NCBI GenBank assembly: GCA_963726315.1
Contig: CAVSBZ010000004.1
Span: 62,001 to 126,000 of the forward strand
From: FEB-25 sp963726315
GTDB taxonomy: Bacteria; Chloroflexota; Anaerolineae; Anaerolineales; UBA4823
Direction of reading: 5' to 3'
Length of the DNA stretch: 64,000 nt
The position numbers and the translations under genes were made by a program. A model generated the notes under the pieces. That model searched no databases and had not been told where the DNA came from. It saw only the letters and a list, made by a program, of their open reading frames with translations. Of this stretch, positions 46,950 through 56,752 are shown piece by piece; within the stretch, counting starts at the first letter, position 1; each line of letters opens with the position of its first letter.

Positions 46950-48578
46950 CTACTTAGATTTCTTACCGTCCTTATAATTATCACCATAGTACTTCTGATA
47001 CGCCGAGTAATTCCGGTAATACTTATAACTATAACCGTATGCATTCCCCCGCAATGATACGTCATTCAGCACCACCCCCAACACATTCGCCTTCACCTGC
47101 CTCAGCAGCTCCAGCGTCCTCCCCAGTGCCCTCGCCCGTGTCTTCCCCGGTCTCACCACCAGCAGCACCCCATCCATCAGCGGCGCCAACACCGAAGCAT
47201 CCGTCACTGCCAGCACGGGTGGTGTATCAACCAAAACCACGTCAGCAATCTCCTTCATCGCTGTGAGGATCTTCTCCATCTTTTGGCTTCCCAGTAGCTC
47301 CGCCGGGTTCGGTGGCAGGCTTCCCGTCGTCACTACCACCAGGTTCTCCACCCCGCTCACCTGGCATGACCCGTCCAGCACCAGCGAGTTCTGCGAGAAC
47401 AGGTTGCTCATTCCCTTCCGGTTGTTCAGCTTGAAGTTGACGTGCAGCTTCGGATGTCGCAGGTCACAGTCTGCCACCATCACGTTCTTCCCATTCTGCG
47501 CCATCACCACCGCCAGATTCGAGACTGTCGTTGTCTTCCCCTCTCCTGGCTCACTGCTGGTGATCAACAGTGTCTTGAGAGGCTGGTCTACATGCGTAAA
47601 ACCCACATTCGTCCGCAGGCTTCGGTACGCTTCCGACGTCGGCGAGCGTGGCTCCGTCAGACTGATCGGTGCAGTCATCTGATCGTTATAATGGTTGATC
47701 ACCCCCAGGATCGGCAGCTTGAAGGTGCGCATGATATCTTCAGGTGTCTTGATCGTATCATCCAGCGCTTCCCTCGCTACGATCCCACCTGCTGCCAGCA
47801 TCATCCCCACCAGTGCCGCCAGTAGTGTATTACGCATCACTTGGGGTCTCACGGGAGATGGTTTCGGTGTCGCTGCTTCTACCTGCACCACGGATGACAC
47901 AGATTGCGCTTCAGACAGCCGGATGGCTTCATACGACTGCAATAACCCCGAGTATATTCCCCGGTATTCGGTCACCTTTGTGTCCAGGCGCTCCTTCTCG
48001 TCCGCCGTCAACGCCTCCCCCGCCTGTGTTTCGTATTGCGCGATCTGCTTCTCGATCTCTGCCAGCTGCCCCTCTAGCGTCGCCTTACTCTGTGCGAACC
48101 GCTGGCTTTGGATCTCCAGGATCTGTGTGGAGAACACCGTCGCCACCGCATTGGCTATGTTCGCCGATAACTGTGGGTCAGTCGTCTCTGCGGTCACTTG
48201 GATCAGCTGTGTATCTCGAACTGGCGTTACCGTGATCATCCCTTTGAGCTTTCCGGGTATCATGTCAAGCTTTAGCTGACTGATTACTTCGCTCAGAACT
48301 GGATCTTTCGTCATCATCTCGGAATAAGTTGCTGCAAGCTGTTGCGATGTTATCACCGACGTATAATCTGCCGCTTGCGTTGCTGGAGCCTCGTTCACCA
48401 TCACCGTTGATGTCGATTGATAGTACGGTGTCAATCGTTTGTTATAGAAGAAAGCCACCGCCCCAAATATCACCCCCACCAGCAGGATTAGCCACGCCCA
48501 GTGCCAAAACAGGTTGAAATAATGGCGTAAGTCCAGGCTTTCTTCTATAGATTCATCGGTTGTATTATTTAAACTCAT
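46950..48578 (-). CDS. Wzz-like chain-length regulator fused to BY-type tyrosine kinase
   Basis: The 542-residue protein combines a Wzz domain (membrane helix ~26-44, coiled coil ~150-225, second helix ~250-268) with a cytoplasmic bacterial tyrosine kinase. Kinase signatures are Walker A 'SSEPGEGKTTT' (341-351), Walker A' 'VMVADCDLRHP' (366-376) and Walker B 'VVLVDTPPV' (447-455). The C-terminal tail is rich in Tyr ('YGYSYKYYRNYSAYQKYYG'), the usual autophosphorylation cluster. It controls polymer length and export of the repeat units made by the genes to its left. Upstream lies a TATAAT with two direct repeats of a 17-bp motif. Copies of its 3' end decorate the following gap, so tail-length change by recombination is conceivable. 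Confidence 0.9.
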   Translation of the reverse strand: MSLNNTTDESIEESLDLRHYFNLFWHWAWLILLVGVIFGAVAFFYNKRLTPYYQSTSTVMVNEAPATQAADYTSVITSQQLAATYSEMMTKDPVLSEVISQLKLDMIPGKLKGMITVTPVRDTQLIQVTAETTDPQLSANIANAVATVFSTQILEIQSQRFAQSKATLEGQLAEIEKQIAQYETQAGEALTADEKERLDTKVTEYRGIYSGLLQSYEAIRLSEAQSVSSVVQVEAATPKPSPVRPQVMRNTLLAALVGMMLAAGGIVAREALDDTIKTPEDIMRTFKLPILGVINHYNDQMTAPISLTEPRSPTSEAYRSLRTNVGFTHVDQPLKTLLITSSEPGEGKTTTVSNLAVVMAQNGKNVMVADCDLRHPKLHVNFKLNNRKGMSNLFSQNSLVLDGSCQVSGVENLVVVTTGSLPPNPAELLGSQKMEKILTAMKEIADVVLVDTPPVLAVTDASVLAPLMDGVLLVVRPGKTRARALGRTLELLRQVKANVLGVVLNDVSLRGNAYGYSYKYYRNYSAYQKYYGDNYKDGKKSK

Positions 48579-49005
48579 GACAAATATCCTTTTGCTACTA
48601 AATTAATATACATTGTGCCGGTCGATCCTAGTGCTCTTGCCAGGTCCTGTGCTTCTCCACTTGTAGTGTCTGATTTCAACATCGCCACCCTCTCAATCAT
48701 TCAGCCAGCTCGATCACGCCACATCTAGATAATTTCTTCAATGATTCTGTGCAAATCTCAAACTTTTTCAGCTAATAATGGTTTTCTCTAGAACATCTAC
48801 CACCTTGAAAACCAACTCTCGGATCGGATTTCCTCCTGCTCATCAACACTCAATAATTATATATTGGCTATACGCATATTTTGGCTATGCGCAAATATAC
48901 TTGACTTGGTGCTCTTAATCTATCTCCCCGGAGCTTACACATCATATTCTAACCTTTCCCAGCACCTTCGAAGTTATTTCCTGGGCGTTTCTGGGATTAT
49001 TAACC
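48579..49005. other. Regulatory region of the BY-kinase gene
   Basis: This 427-bp gap holds the promoter and motif pair at 48856-48893 and a leader of ~270 nt with no open frame. I see no other feature. Confidence 0.45.
48856..48893 (-). promoter_or_regulatory. -10 box preceded by two direct 17-bp repeats
   Basis: Read leftward: TGCGCATAGCCAAAATA, then TGCGTATAGCCAATATA, then TATAAT overlapping the second copy (-10 at 48856-48861). The repeats are spaced exactly 17 bp and occupy the place of a -35 box, as activator sites do. The 15-mer at 48863-48877 recurs exactly at 27971-27985. Confidence 0.5.
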
Positions 49006-49533
49006 TCATTTCGGAGTATCAGCCCTCCTGCTTTTTATCCACCATACCACCACTGCTACCAATAAAAGCAACACACCCACCACTAAAAGAGTTTTCCCTT
49101 CTCCACGGGTTCCTCCCCTTAAACTTCCCAGGTCAACCGCCGTTGCCGCATTTTCAGGTATCACCATTGCCGTTTGTGTCTCTTCCAGCAGTGCGGTGGT
49201 CCCCGTCAATCGTGGGATTGTCTCACCACCCGCTAACATCGTCGCACTAGGTTCGTAAGTCGGATTGACAACACTTCCCTGCGCAGTCGGGCTAGATTTT
49301 ATCGGGGGAGTCATCGCAGGTTGGGTTAGCTCTGCGAAGCTGGTGGGTGCCTTGGTAGGTGTATTTACCTCCGATGTTGCTATTGGTAACGTTGCTGTCG
49401 GTGGAGGTGCTGTTGGCACAGTCTGTTCGTTCGGGCGTGCCATTCCTACCTGGGCTATAATACCTAACACAAGTAATCCCACCATTACTGCTGCGGTTAG
49501 TTTATAGGTCCTTCTTATAAATATATATCGCAT
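49006..49533 (-). CDS. Thr/Pro-rich protein with membrane helices at both ends, unknown function
   Basis: I do not recognise this 175-residue protein. It has an N-terminal signal or anchor helix (~11-31, 'KLTAAVMVGLLVLGIIAQVG'), ~90 residues rich in Thr, Pro and Ala, and a C-terminal helix (~146-166, 'TLLVVGVLLLLVAVVVWW') followed by 'IKSRRADTPK'. The C-terminal helix with basic end resembles a cell-surface stop-transfer anchor, but no LPXTG motif precedes it. It lies upstream of the BY-kinase gene in the same direction, separated by the kinase promoter region. It may be an outer-face protein of the polysaccharide locus. Confidence 0.6.
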   Translation of the reverse strand: MRYIFIRRTYKLTAAVMVGLLVLGIIAQVGMARPNEQTVPTAPPPTATLPIATSEVNTPTKAPTSFAELTQPAMTPPIKSSPTAQGSVVNPTYEPSATMLAGGETIPRLTGTTALLEETQTAMVIPENAATAVDLGSLRGGTRGEGKTLLVVGVLLLLVAVVVWWIKSRRADTPK

Positions 49534-50733
49534 ATCCCCAAGTCTCCAACATCTTCAGGTAACCGCCCTTCGACTTGCTAGAGAACATATCTCCTGGAGT
49601 CTACCTGGCTAAGTTTGCTCGAATGTTGTTAACGCTCACTCTACACTTAAAGCTTCTCAGTCTATGTCCTCTCTTTGGGAGTCCCTGCTACCCTGCAAAG
49701 CACATAGACTGTCAGCTGAATGGCTTCACTCCCTAAAAAGTCCTCGAAATATAACCTCAATCATTTCCTAAATCTTCAGTTATCTGTTCCTAATCATTAT
49801 TAAATTCTAACATCACGGGATGCACAATACTCTCTCACTATTCCTGGCTCTCATCATCGACAGACAAAGTTTGCATCGCCGTCATTTACACTCGCGCTCC
49901 GCCCCTCCGACATAGTCAGCATCCTCTTATTTATGATTTACCCTTCGCCACAGTATGTTACAGGACCCCCCTCACTCCTCACTTCATGTTATTCGCCAAA
50001 CAGGATGCTTGTCCAGAAGTAACCTCGCTGCCCAAAGCGTCTGGCACTCCTTCTCACACCATTCAATAACAATATGATTAAGCTTATTAGAATCAATCAA
50101 ATCCTCAGAATTCAGCTCATAACTAACTATAAATCTCTTACCTAACAATTATGCCAATCTAAAATTACATTCTCACCAATCATTAAATATAGCCTATAAA
50201 ATAGTCTTAAAATGACAAGAAATACCCGACCTCCTCATCTAATAGGTCAAATCGGTTCTAGATTATTTAATATAATGAGAAATGAGAAATCGTGATCATT
50301 TTAGCTCGTCACAGACCAACCTCATTAGTATTATTACCAGAGGTCTATGCCCTATAGATTAGACTTTGTCGGTGAGTATGCATCAGCGGTAGATGATAAT
50401 TAATCGATGGTTAGTATATCATAAAGGATACCTTAGATTCACTTGCCATAACCATACTTTGCATTGCTTGCCGCGGTGTCTGATCAATATGCTGCCCTCC
50501 AAATTGCCTGGAATTTGCGAGAATTGTTTGTATAAAATACTACCAGATGAATGCATGCGAAATATCAGGTAAAAAGCTCCGATAAACCAATATAATACTA
50601 ATGATCCTACTAATCAATGGACTATAATAAATCTCTTGTTCTGTTCTCATAAAGAAGTAATGTGATTTTGTTGAACCAAATAAAAGGTACCAATTAGGAT
50701 GATAAGATTAGAAACTTAGTAAGAGGACAGGAA
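49534..50733. other. 1.2-kb gene-free boundary between the EPS and peptide-modification regions
   Basis: The base composition drifts from C/T-rich to AT-rich along this stretch. I find no open frame with family features, no RNA gene and no clear insertion-sequence remnant. It should hold the promoters of the flanking divergent genes, but none is clear by eye. Confidence 0.4.
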
Positions 50734-51909
50734 TTGATCCAGTTTGATAAATATTTACCAGATCTAGAGCATAAATTAGTATTTGCAGCTCTTGCTCTCG
50801 ACCGATCGAAAGATAATCGGATTGTTGAGATTCTTGAAGGCGCATTAGACTGGTCACTTGTCCTTCAAATTGCTCTCCAAAATGGAGTATTTCCGCTTAT
50901 CCACCAGAGAATAATGCCATTGGCAGAGAAGCGCATATCTTTAGAGGAAATTACACGGTGGAAGGCGCTTTATCAAGCAAATACTCAGAATAATTTACGC
51001 CTAGCTTGGAAATTAATTGAGTATATAAAATTACTTTCGAATAATGGCATTAAATGTGTCGTTTTGAAAGGTCCAATCTACTCTATCCAGGCGTATCGCG
51101 ATCTTTCCTTGCGACAATACTCTGATTTAGATATTTTGATTCATCAAACAGATTTTCTCAAGGTCGATAAAATTCTTGAGCAATTTGGATATTTTCCAAC
51201 CATTAAGATGGATGCTAGGCAGAAAAAGTTTGTATTCAGATCAAACAATCATTTTTTATTTGCCTTTCAAGGAGATACATTTGAAGTTCATTGGGATATT
51301 ACACCTCCCTGGAGTATTTCTCGATTTACGCAAAAACAAGTGTGGCCGAATATAATCCCCATAATAATTCTAGATCAGGAAATCTACGCATTATCTCCCG
51401 AAGACACGATCCTGTTCACCTGTTTACACGGTGCTAAGCATGCATGGTCTCAACTCAAGTGGATTGTCGATTTGGCTTATCTAAGCCAATCTTATAATGA
51501 GGATGAATGGCTTTCCCTCTTGGAACATGCCAAACGTTTGGGTTTGTTCCGCCAGGTATGTGTGGGTTTGTTATTAGCGATAAATGTTGTTGATGCGAAA
51601 ATTCCAATAAAAGTACGATATCAGCTCAACTCAAATCGCTCCGCTCAGGACCTTGTATCTCAAGTAATGGATAGCTTATCAAAGTTGACCAACAATCGAT
51701 CAAAAATTAATGCTTACAAATTCTACTGGAAGAGCCTTGATCGCTGGCAAGATCGTCTGCGTTACATTATCAGTTTGATTTTTATTCCAGAAGATACAGA
51801 TTGGAAAATGATCTCAATGCCAGAAAATATGTACTCTGCGTATTATTTCTTACGCCCGATGCGCCTTTTATATAAATATGTAAAGGCTATTATCCCACTA
51901 AGGTCCTGA
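50734..51909 (+). CDS. PF14907-type nucleotidyltransferase
   Basis: The 391-residue protein belongs to the uncharacterised nucleotidyltransferase family (NTP_transf_5) with a polymerase-beta-like core: 'IKCVVLKGPIYSIQAY' (~106-121) and the metal-binding 'RQYSDLDILI' (Asp131, Asp133), then 'DTFEVHWDITPPW' and 'SPEDTILFTCLHGAKHAW'. Relatives occur in gene clusters for lasso and other modified peptides beside HPr-kinase-like enzymes, which is also the situation here. The start is TTG 50734 with AGAGGA 6 bp upstream. It is rightward and convergent with the leftward peptide-modification genes, so it is not in their operon. A role in decorating the peptide is inferred from context. Confidence 0.8.
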   Translation: MIQFDKYLPDLEHKLVFAALALDRSKDNRIVEILEGALDWSLVLQIALQNGVFPLIHQRIMPLAEKRISLEEITRWKALYQANTQNNLRLAWKLIEYIKLLSNNGIKCVVLKGPIYSIQAYRDLSLRQYSDLDILIHQTDFLKVDKILEQFGYFPTIKMDARQKKFVFRSNNHFLFAFQGDTFEVHWDITPPWSISRFTQKQVWPNIIPIIILDQEIYALSPEDTILFTCLHGAKHAWSQLKWIVDLAYLSQSYNEDEWLSLLEHAKRLGLFRQVCVGLLLAINVVDAKIPIKVRYQLNSNRSAQDLVSQVMDSLSKLTNNRSKINAYKFYWKSLDRWQDRLRYIISLIFIPEDTDWKMISMPENMYSAYYFLRPMRLLYKYVKAIIPLRS

Positions 51910-52071
51910 ATTCCATTCTATTCAATGGATTATTAAATGCCTTTATCCCTCGATCTTGCCTGGAGGTTCAAGTCATTGATTTATGAACAATTAGATATAG
52001 ACTATAAGGGGACTATAAATTTAACCGCGCTAGTAGTAAAAGAAGATTTTTTCTTACCAGAATTGTTGATC

Positions 52072-55000
52072 CTAGCGAGTAACTAAAGGAATTTTTATAC
52101 TGTATGATGAAATAAAAGTAATTGGTCCGACCAGATCCCTACCATATACCTGAACTAGCTCTAACCAGTAGAAGTAATTTTTTCCAGGATCTACTCCGTC
52201 ATAATAATCGTAGGTTGCACCTTCCATCTGGCCAGGTATTTTTGCCAGGATGAGGTCAGAATTTACTTTGTGTCTTTCTCCATTTTGGGTTTCGGATCGA
52301 TAAAGATTGAAACCCAAAAGCCATAGTTCATTAGATGTTTCCCAATTCAATTGTATTGCATCAGGAAGGACATTTCCTGTAAATGACACCAATATTGCGG
52401 CTGGTGGAATTTTTAGCTTTGTAGCAGGATCACCGAGTAAATTATAAGTGTCTATCAAATCATAATAACCTCCCCCATTTGCATCCAGGTAATACTTGGC
52501 AAAGGTGGTTGCCGCACCAAATTGGATCAAGCCGTAGCTAAAGAAACCCTGATACAAGCCCTCAGCAAGAATGTCATGCCCACTTGCCAATCCAAATCCG
52601 GCTGGTGAAAAGCTACCAATGGCACCTTTTTCTGTAGCGCGAACAAGGCTCTCAGCCAGGGAGGGGTAATCGAAGCCAGTCGCTTTTGGAAAGAGAAAGT
52701 ATCCTTCCGCACATGTCATCGGTGCAAAAAATGGATATTTTCCAATATTTGTGAGGCTGTCAATGCTGTTCACTGATAATAAATTTTCGCTTGCCCAAAA
52801 TTGGACACTTCCATGTCCTACGAAACTTAGAATCAGCCGTCCTTGATTGAGTGCACTTAGAATAGCAGCCCGTGTCTCATCTACAGAAGTATAGGGTGGA
52901 AGACCGTAATAGATTTTGTCCACAAGGTAATCGGGTGGGAGTAAGTGATCAGATATATTATCGGAGAGAGCTGGAAAATTACCACCCGCATCAGCATTAT
53001 CCGCAACAAAGGTCAACCGTGTATCCCAATCCCCTTGGGCCGGGTTTTGTTCATAGAATAATGTCTTATTCACCATAGCGGAAGTCTCAGTTGCATTGTT
53101 AGCAGGCAAGCGGCCGATATACATATCCGCAAGATTATCTTCCCCGCTAATTGTCACGAAACGGTTATCAGAGGCGGTTTCACCGATCCAAGGATCAAAC
53201 TCTCCTAAAAAAGGTGGTATATAGTTAGGACCGCTATCGCCGTAATAGTTCTTAAAATCATAATGCCCATCCCCTACAAGGAGAACATATGAAGCTGCCG
53301 GGGCAATCCAATCAGAATAGGCATGTGCTAGGAACCTTTGAATTGAGGTCGGATCGAAAACACCTCCATTAAATTCATCATAAATATCTTGCACGTCCAC
53401 GACCTTCACTCGCATCCCCTGGTTTGCCCGGTAAGTAGCGAGTGGTGTTATTTCATTCAAGAAGTCTGAATGACTGATAATAAGATAATCTGCACCATTT
53501 GAGGCATCCATTAAATTGGACGGACTATCCTCAGTTATTGCTGAAGGGCTGAACCAGCTTGAGGGTGACACCGTCATATATCTGTATTCCTCACTTACCT
53601 GTTGCTCGAAATCAATCTCAAAGAGCGATCCAACTGGGATAATATTGCCACCCACAATTCGAATTGGTGATAATGGATTACTGAGATCAAAAACATCAAT
53701 GGTGTCGCTGCTAAAACCTCTCACTCGGAATTCCCATACACCTGGAATGCTCCCATCAAAGACGAGTGAGTTATTTTCTGAGGTGTAAGTATGGTAATAG
53801 TCTATTTCAAACCAATTAACTAATACTTGATCGATAATGATCCCCCCATCTAGAGGGCACTCTATAGTAAGTGTATTGATTTCCCTCAAGTAAATACGAC
53901 GAGTCGATATCAATTGAAAATGAATACTCACTAGTCGATGGCCATGTTTGATCATCGATAAGAGATCCATTCAAGTAAATGCGAGTATGATGTTGTGGAT
54001 CTGCATAATAGCCTTTTAGTAAACCCCGTACCCTAGCTGTGAATAAATTTGAATCTTGGTTTTGAAGAAAAAAAGTAAAATCTTTAGAAACCGGAGTTCC
54101 ATTAGCATTCAATAAAGACCAGTACCAGTGGTCAAATTGTGATCCAGACGGAGAATTTCTAAAATATGTATGATCTTCTTCAAGGTGCAGGGTAGTAAAA
54201 TAAGAAATTGGGGATGTGGCATCATGTGTACTACCATCACGAGTAGACATACGAAGACCATTCGCATTCCCCCAGCTCAGCCAATAAATATTGGTGTTAG
54301 TGAACCTTGTATTAATTTTCTGGCCGTAAAAGAGAATTTGATCATCAGAATTAAAAATCCCATCTTCCTCGCCTAATATATATAATGGTATCTCTATCCC
54401 CTGATTGAGCAATTTGAATGTGCGTGGATCCAAATCGTCAACCGGCACACCAGCCGTTTGCAGGGCAGAATAAGTAACTTGATTCAGACCTTCATGTTCT
54501 ACTTGAATTTTATATACTGGTTGGTCTGCCATATCAGATACGGTTGATTTTTCGACCATCGAATTTGGTTGCTGCCTTGATAAGCGCCAATAACGAGCTT
54601 GATCGTAGTTGATCAAGGTTTTTTGCAGTAATGATTCGAAAGAACCTTCATTAACAAGGTCCATAATTTCACGAGGTGCATCAAAATTCCCAAGATCAAT
54701 ATCAATAATAATATGATGGATAATTTTAAGCTCACCTCTAACAGGGTTATAAACGAAAGGTGTATAGTTTACACGAGCCACCTGTTGGCTACGTATCATT
54801 CCACTTACTTCGATAGAAACCGGCTGGTTCGGAATGGATACATCCCTGGAATAGGTCAGGGTGTTTTCTCTACAACCTCTCCTCTGTAACCAGCAAGCCC
54901 GAGCGGGTTATTTTGAATAATAGGAGTAGCAACCGGGCACAGATGGATATCCCCTGGAATATCCAAGGTTTCTATAGACTTAATAGTAAATGTCGGGGTT

Positions 55001-55356
55001 GTCCCGAGTGGAATGCCTAAAATGACGCCGGCGGAAAGTAAACCTGGCTCTCCCGGGGGAGAAGTGTGATAATAACCATCCGCCTTCAAGCTATGGCAGG
55101 ATTGCCCTTTGCTTACTAACCTTTCTAAATTGTATGACGGGGCAAGAATATTCAGGATAATACTTCTGGAAGTTGATGAAACGATCTGAAAACCAGGCGG
55201 TAAGACTGCCTGGTTATTTTGAGACTGCTGCCGGACAAGAAGTGGTTCGCTTGATTCAGTGAGCTGCCGTGCTTAAATCCCAGAAGTTATGGACGTTCCT
55301 AAAAGAAACACTATGAGAAATGCGATTGTTAATCTGCGTATCCACAGTTTTTCCAT
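52072..55356 (-). pseudogene. C25 (gingipain-like) secreted cysteine protease, interrupted three times
   Basis: Four pieces make one secreted protease of ~1090 residues. ATG 55356 (GGAG ~9 bp upstream) gives a signal peptide, 'MEKLWIRRLTIAFLIVFLLG', ended by an in-frame TAA at 55273-55275. The same frame continues through 'LPPGFQIVSSTSRSIIL' to 54856. One missing base near 54865-54880 leads to the next frame ('SRDVSIPNQPVSIEVSG' to ~53890). One extra base near 53885-53895 leads to the last frame. That part has the C25 catalytic His in 'ILSFVGHGSVQFW' and Cys in 'FFAPMTCAEGYF', plus 'LLVGDGHYDFKNYYGD'. The C-terminus is the Fn3-like domain shared with two other proteins here, ending 'YSIKIPLVTR'. 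Two lesions could be sequencing errors; the stop is harder to dismiss. Confidence 0.8.
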
Positions 55357-55389
55357 ATGTAATTCTCCACATCCAATCAAACGGTAAAT

Positions 55390-55875
55390 TCAGCTAATTT
55401 TTAACCAATCCCGCACTCGCCTGCGGAACCCCTCTAGCAGCCAGAAAAATCTCCTTATCAATGGCATTATCCTGATCCACAACAATGCTCGCAGTCGCTG
55501 CAGAATGGAAGTTAATATTATCCGCTTGTTACCTCGCTCTACAGTCTCTACCCTTCCCAAAATATTTTCTAACCGAAACCTACCATCAGTTGTTATGCAA
55601 CCGTCGCCCCTGGTGACATAAAAGGTAGTTCCGTTGTTCCGGCTAATTTTAACTACCCGATGAGCCAGTAATCTCCCCTCACCAGTCTCAACTAACAGTA
55701 CATCACCCGGCTTGATCCGTTTTCCTTCTAGAGGAGCTACCTCAAGAATATCTTTGTCTTGAATAAAGGGTTGCATGCTTTCCCCACTGGCTTGAAAGCG
55801 TACTCGATGCCCTTCAGCCAGTAGCTGCTCAGCTAACGCCTGGAATTCAGTCCCATTTAGTCCGAGGACAGACAT
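55390..55875 (-). CDS. S24/S26-type serine peptidase, candidate leader or signal peptidase
   Basis: The 161-residue protein has the serine motif 'QASGESMQP' (Ser33) and 'LLAHRVV' (His72), matching the Ser/His variant found in SipW/ER-type signal peptidases. The Lys of classic type I enzymes is not seen at the usual place. There is no N-terminal membrane helix; a C-terminal stretch 'LLWIRIMPLIRRFFWLL' is amphipathic and basic and could bind the membrane. I choose ATG 55875 over the upstream 55941 opening because the extra 22 residues read in the HPr-kinase gene and are not family-like. It overlaps that gene by 19 bp. As the last gene of the PqqD-rSAM-peptide-kinase unit it may cleave the leader of the encoded peptide. 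Confidence 0.8.
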   Translation of the reverse strand: MSVLGLNGTEFQALAEQLLAEGHRVRFQASGESMQPFIQDKDILEVAPLEGKRIKPGDVLLVETGEGRLLAHRVVKISRNNGTTFYVTRGDGCITTDGRFRLENILGRVETVERGNKRIILTSILQRLRALLWIRIMPLIRRFFWLLEGFRRRVRDWLKIS

Positions 55876-56723
55876 CGCACATACTCTACGGCGCTCTGCT
55901 CTGGTACAAAACCCAGCTCGTAACAGGGAACAGCCTGGCATAATTCATCCAGGAATTGCAAGGTAAAAGCCATCGCAGAAGCGCTCCACAGAGGAGCGAA
56001 GGATCGCACTAGTAAAGCGGTTGCAGCTTGAGCTGGTGAAAGAGGCACTGCCAGATTAGATGAGGCATGCTTTAGGATAAATATCTTTTTAAGTGGGGCA
56101 TCTGCTGCCAGCGCTATTCCTCCCTGACCATGCCAGGGTGTGCCATACACTCGGAATTCGCCGTCAATCTTGCGAATGATAGTATGATCATCATTCAGAA
56201 CCCGTACACCTGGTAGACCGTTCCATAAGCGGGCTGTCGTAGATTTTCCGGCTGAGCCGATCCCCGCGAATACAATCCCATTCTCTCCATCAATTACCCC
56301 ACAGGAATGTACCATAATGCCGAAGCCCGTCGCTAAGAGGTTGATCATGAGCAATTCACCCAATGGGTAGCTCATTGGAAAGATTTTTTTCCCCGGCTCT
56401 TGATCACTATCTGCAGTATATATTTCGCCAGTATGAAAATCCGATGAAAAGCTACCAACCAGATACGGATTGAGAATTCGTGTTTGGACCCATATCACCC
56501 ATCGGTCGTTGTCCTGATAGAGACGCCAGCCCCTCCCAGTGTCAAAAATTGGTGAGCTGGTTAGTTCAATGGGGATTGGGTCATTGAATATTTTATAACG
56601 AGCAATTGGGGGTTCAGTTGATAAAAAATCCAAATAATTGCTGTGCCCGGCATATACCCACCTAGGATTTCCGATGAAGCCTAAACCAATCGCTCCGATT
56701 CGGAAGCACAAGTTTTCAGCCAT
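55857..56723 (-). CDS. HPr-kinase-like protein
   Basis: The 288-residue protein resembles the C-terminal domain of HPr kinase/phosphorylase, with a Walker A loop 'GIGSAGKSTTA' (154-164), the Asp pair in 'VRVLNDDHTII' (Asp178, Asp179) and 'VYGTPWHGQ'. Stand-alone relatives in modified-peptide clusters phosphorylate the precursor; in lasso-peptide clusters they act on a C-terminal Ser. The peptide gene 30 bp upstream ends in Ser53, fitting such a role, although this is inference. The N-terminal ~115 residues form a separate domain without clear motifs. It overlaps the peptidase gene downstream. Confidence 0.85.
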   Translation of the reverse strand: MAENLCFRIGAIGLGFIGNPRWVYAGHSNYLDFLSTEPPIARYKIFNDPIPIELTSSPIFDTGRGWRLYQDNDRWVIWVQTRILNPYLVGSFSSDFHTGEIYTADSDQEPGKKIFPMSYPLGELLMINLLATGFGIMVHSCGVIDGENGIVFAGIGSAGKSTTARLWNGLPGVRVLNDDHTIIRKIDGEFRVYGTPWHGQGGIALAADAPLKKIFILKHASSNLAVPLSPAQAATALLVRSFAPLWSASAMAFTLQFLDELCQAVPCYELGFVPEQSAVEYVRCLSSD

Positions 56724-56752
56724 GATTTATCGATGTTATACCTGGGAAGATT

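Noticed and set aside
46392..46993. CRISPR-like array
   Set aside because: Repeats are degenerate, unevenly spaced and include coding sequence; no cas genes.
49006..49533. Sortase substrate
   Set aside because: A C-terminal helix and basic tail exist but no LPXTG-type motif, and no sortase is in the window.
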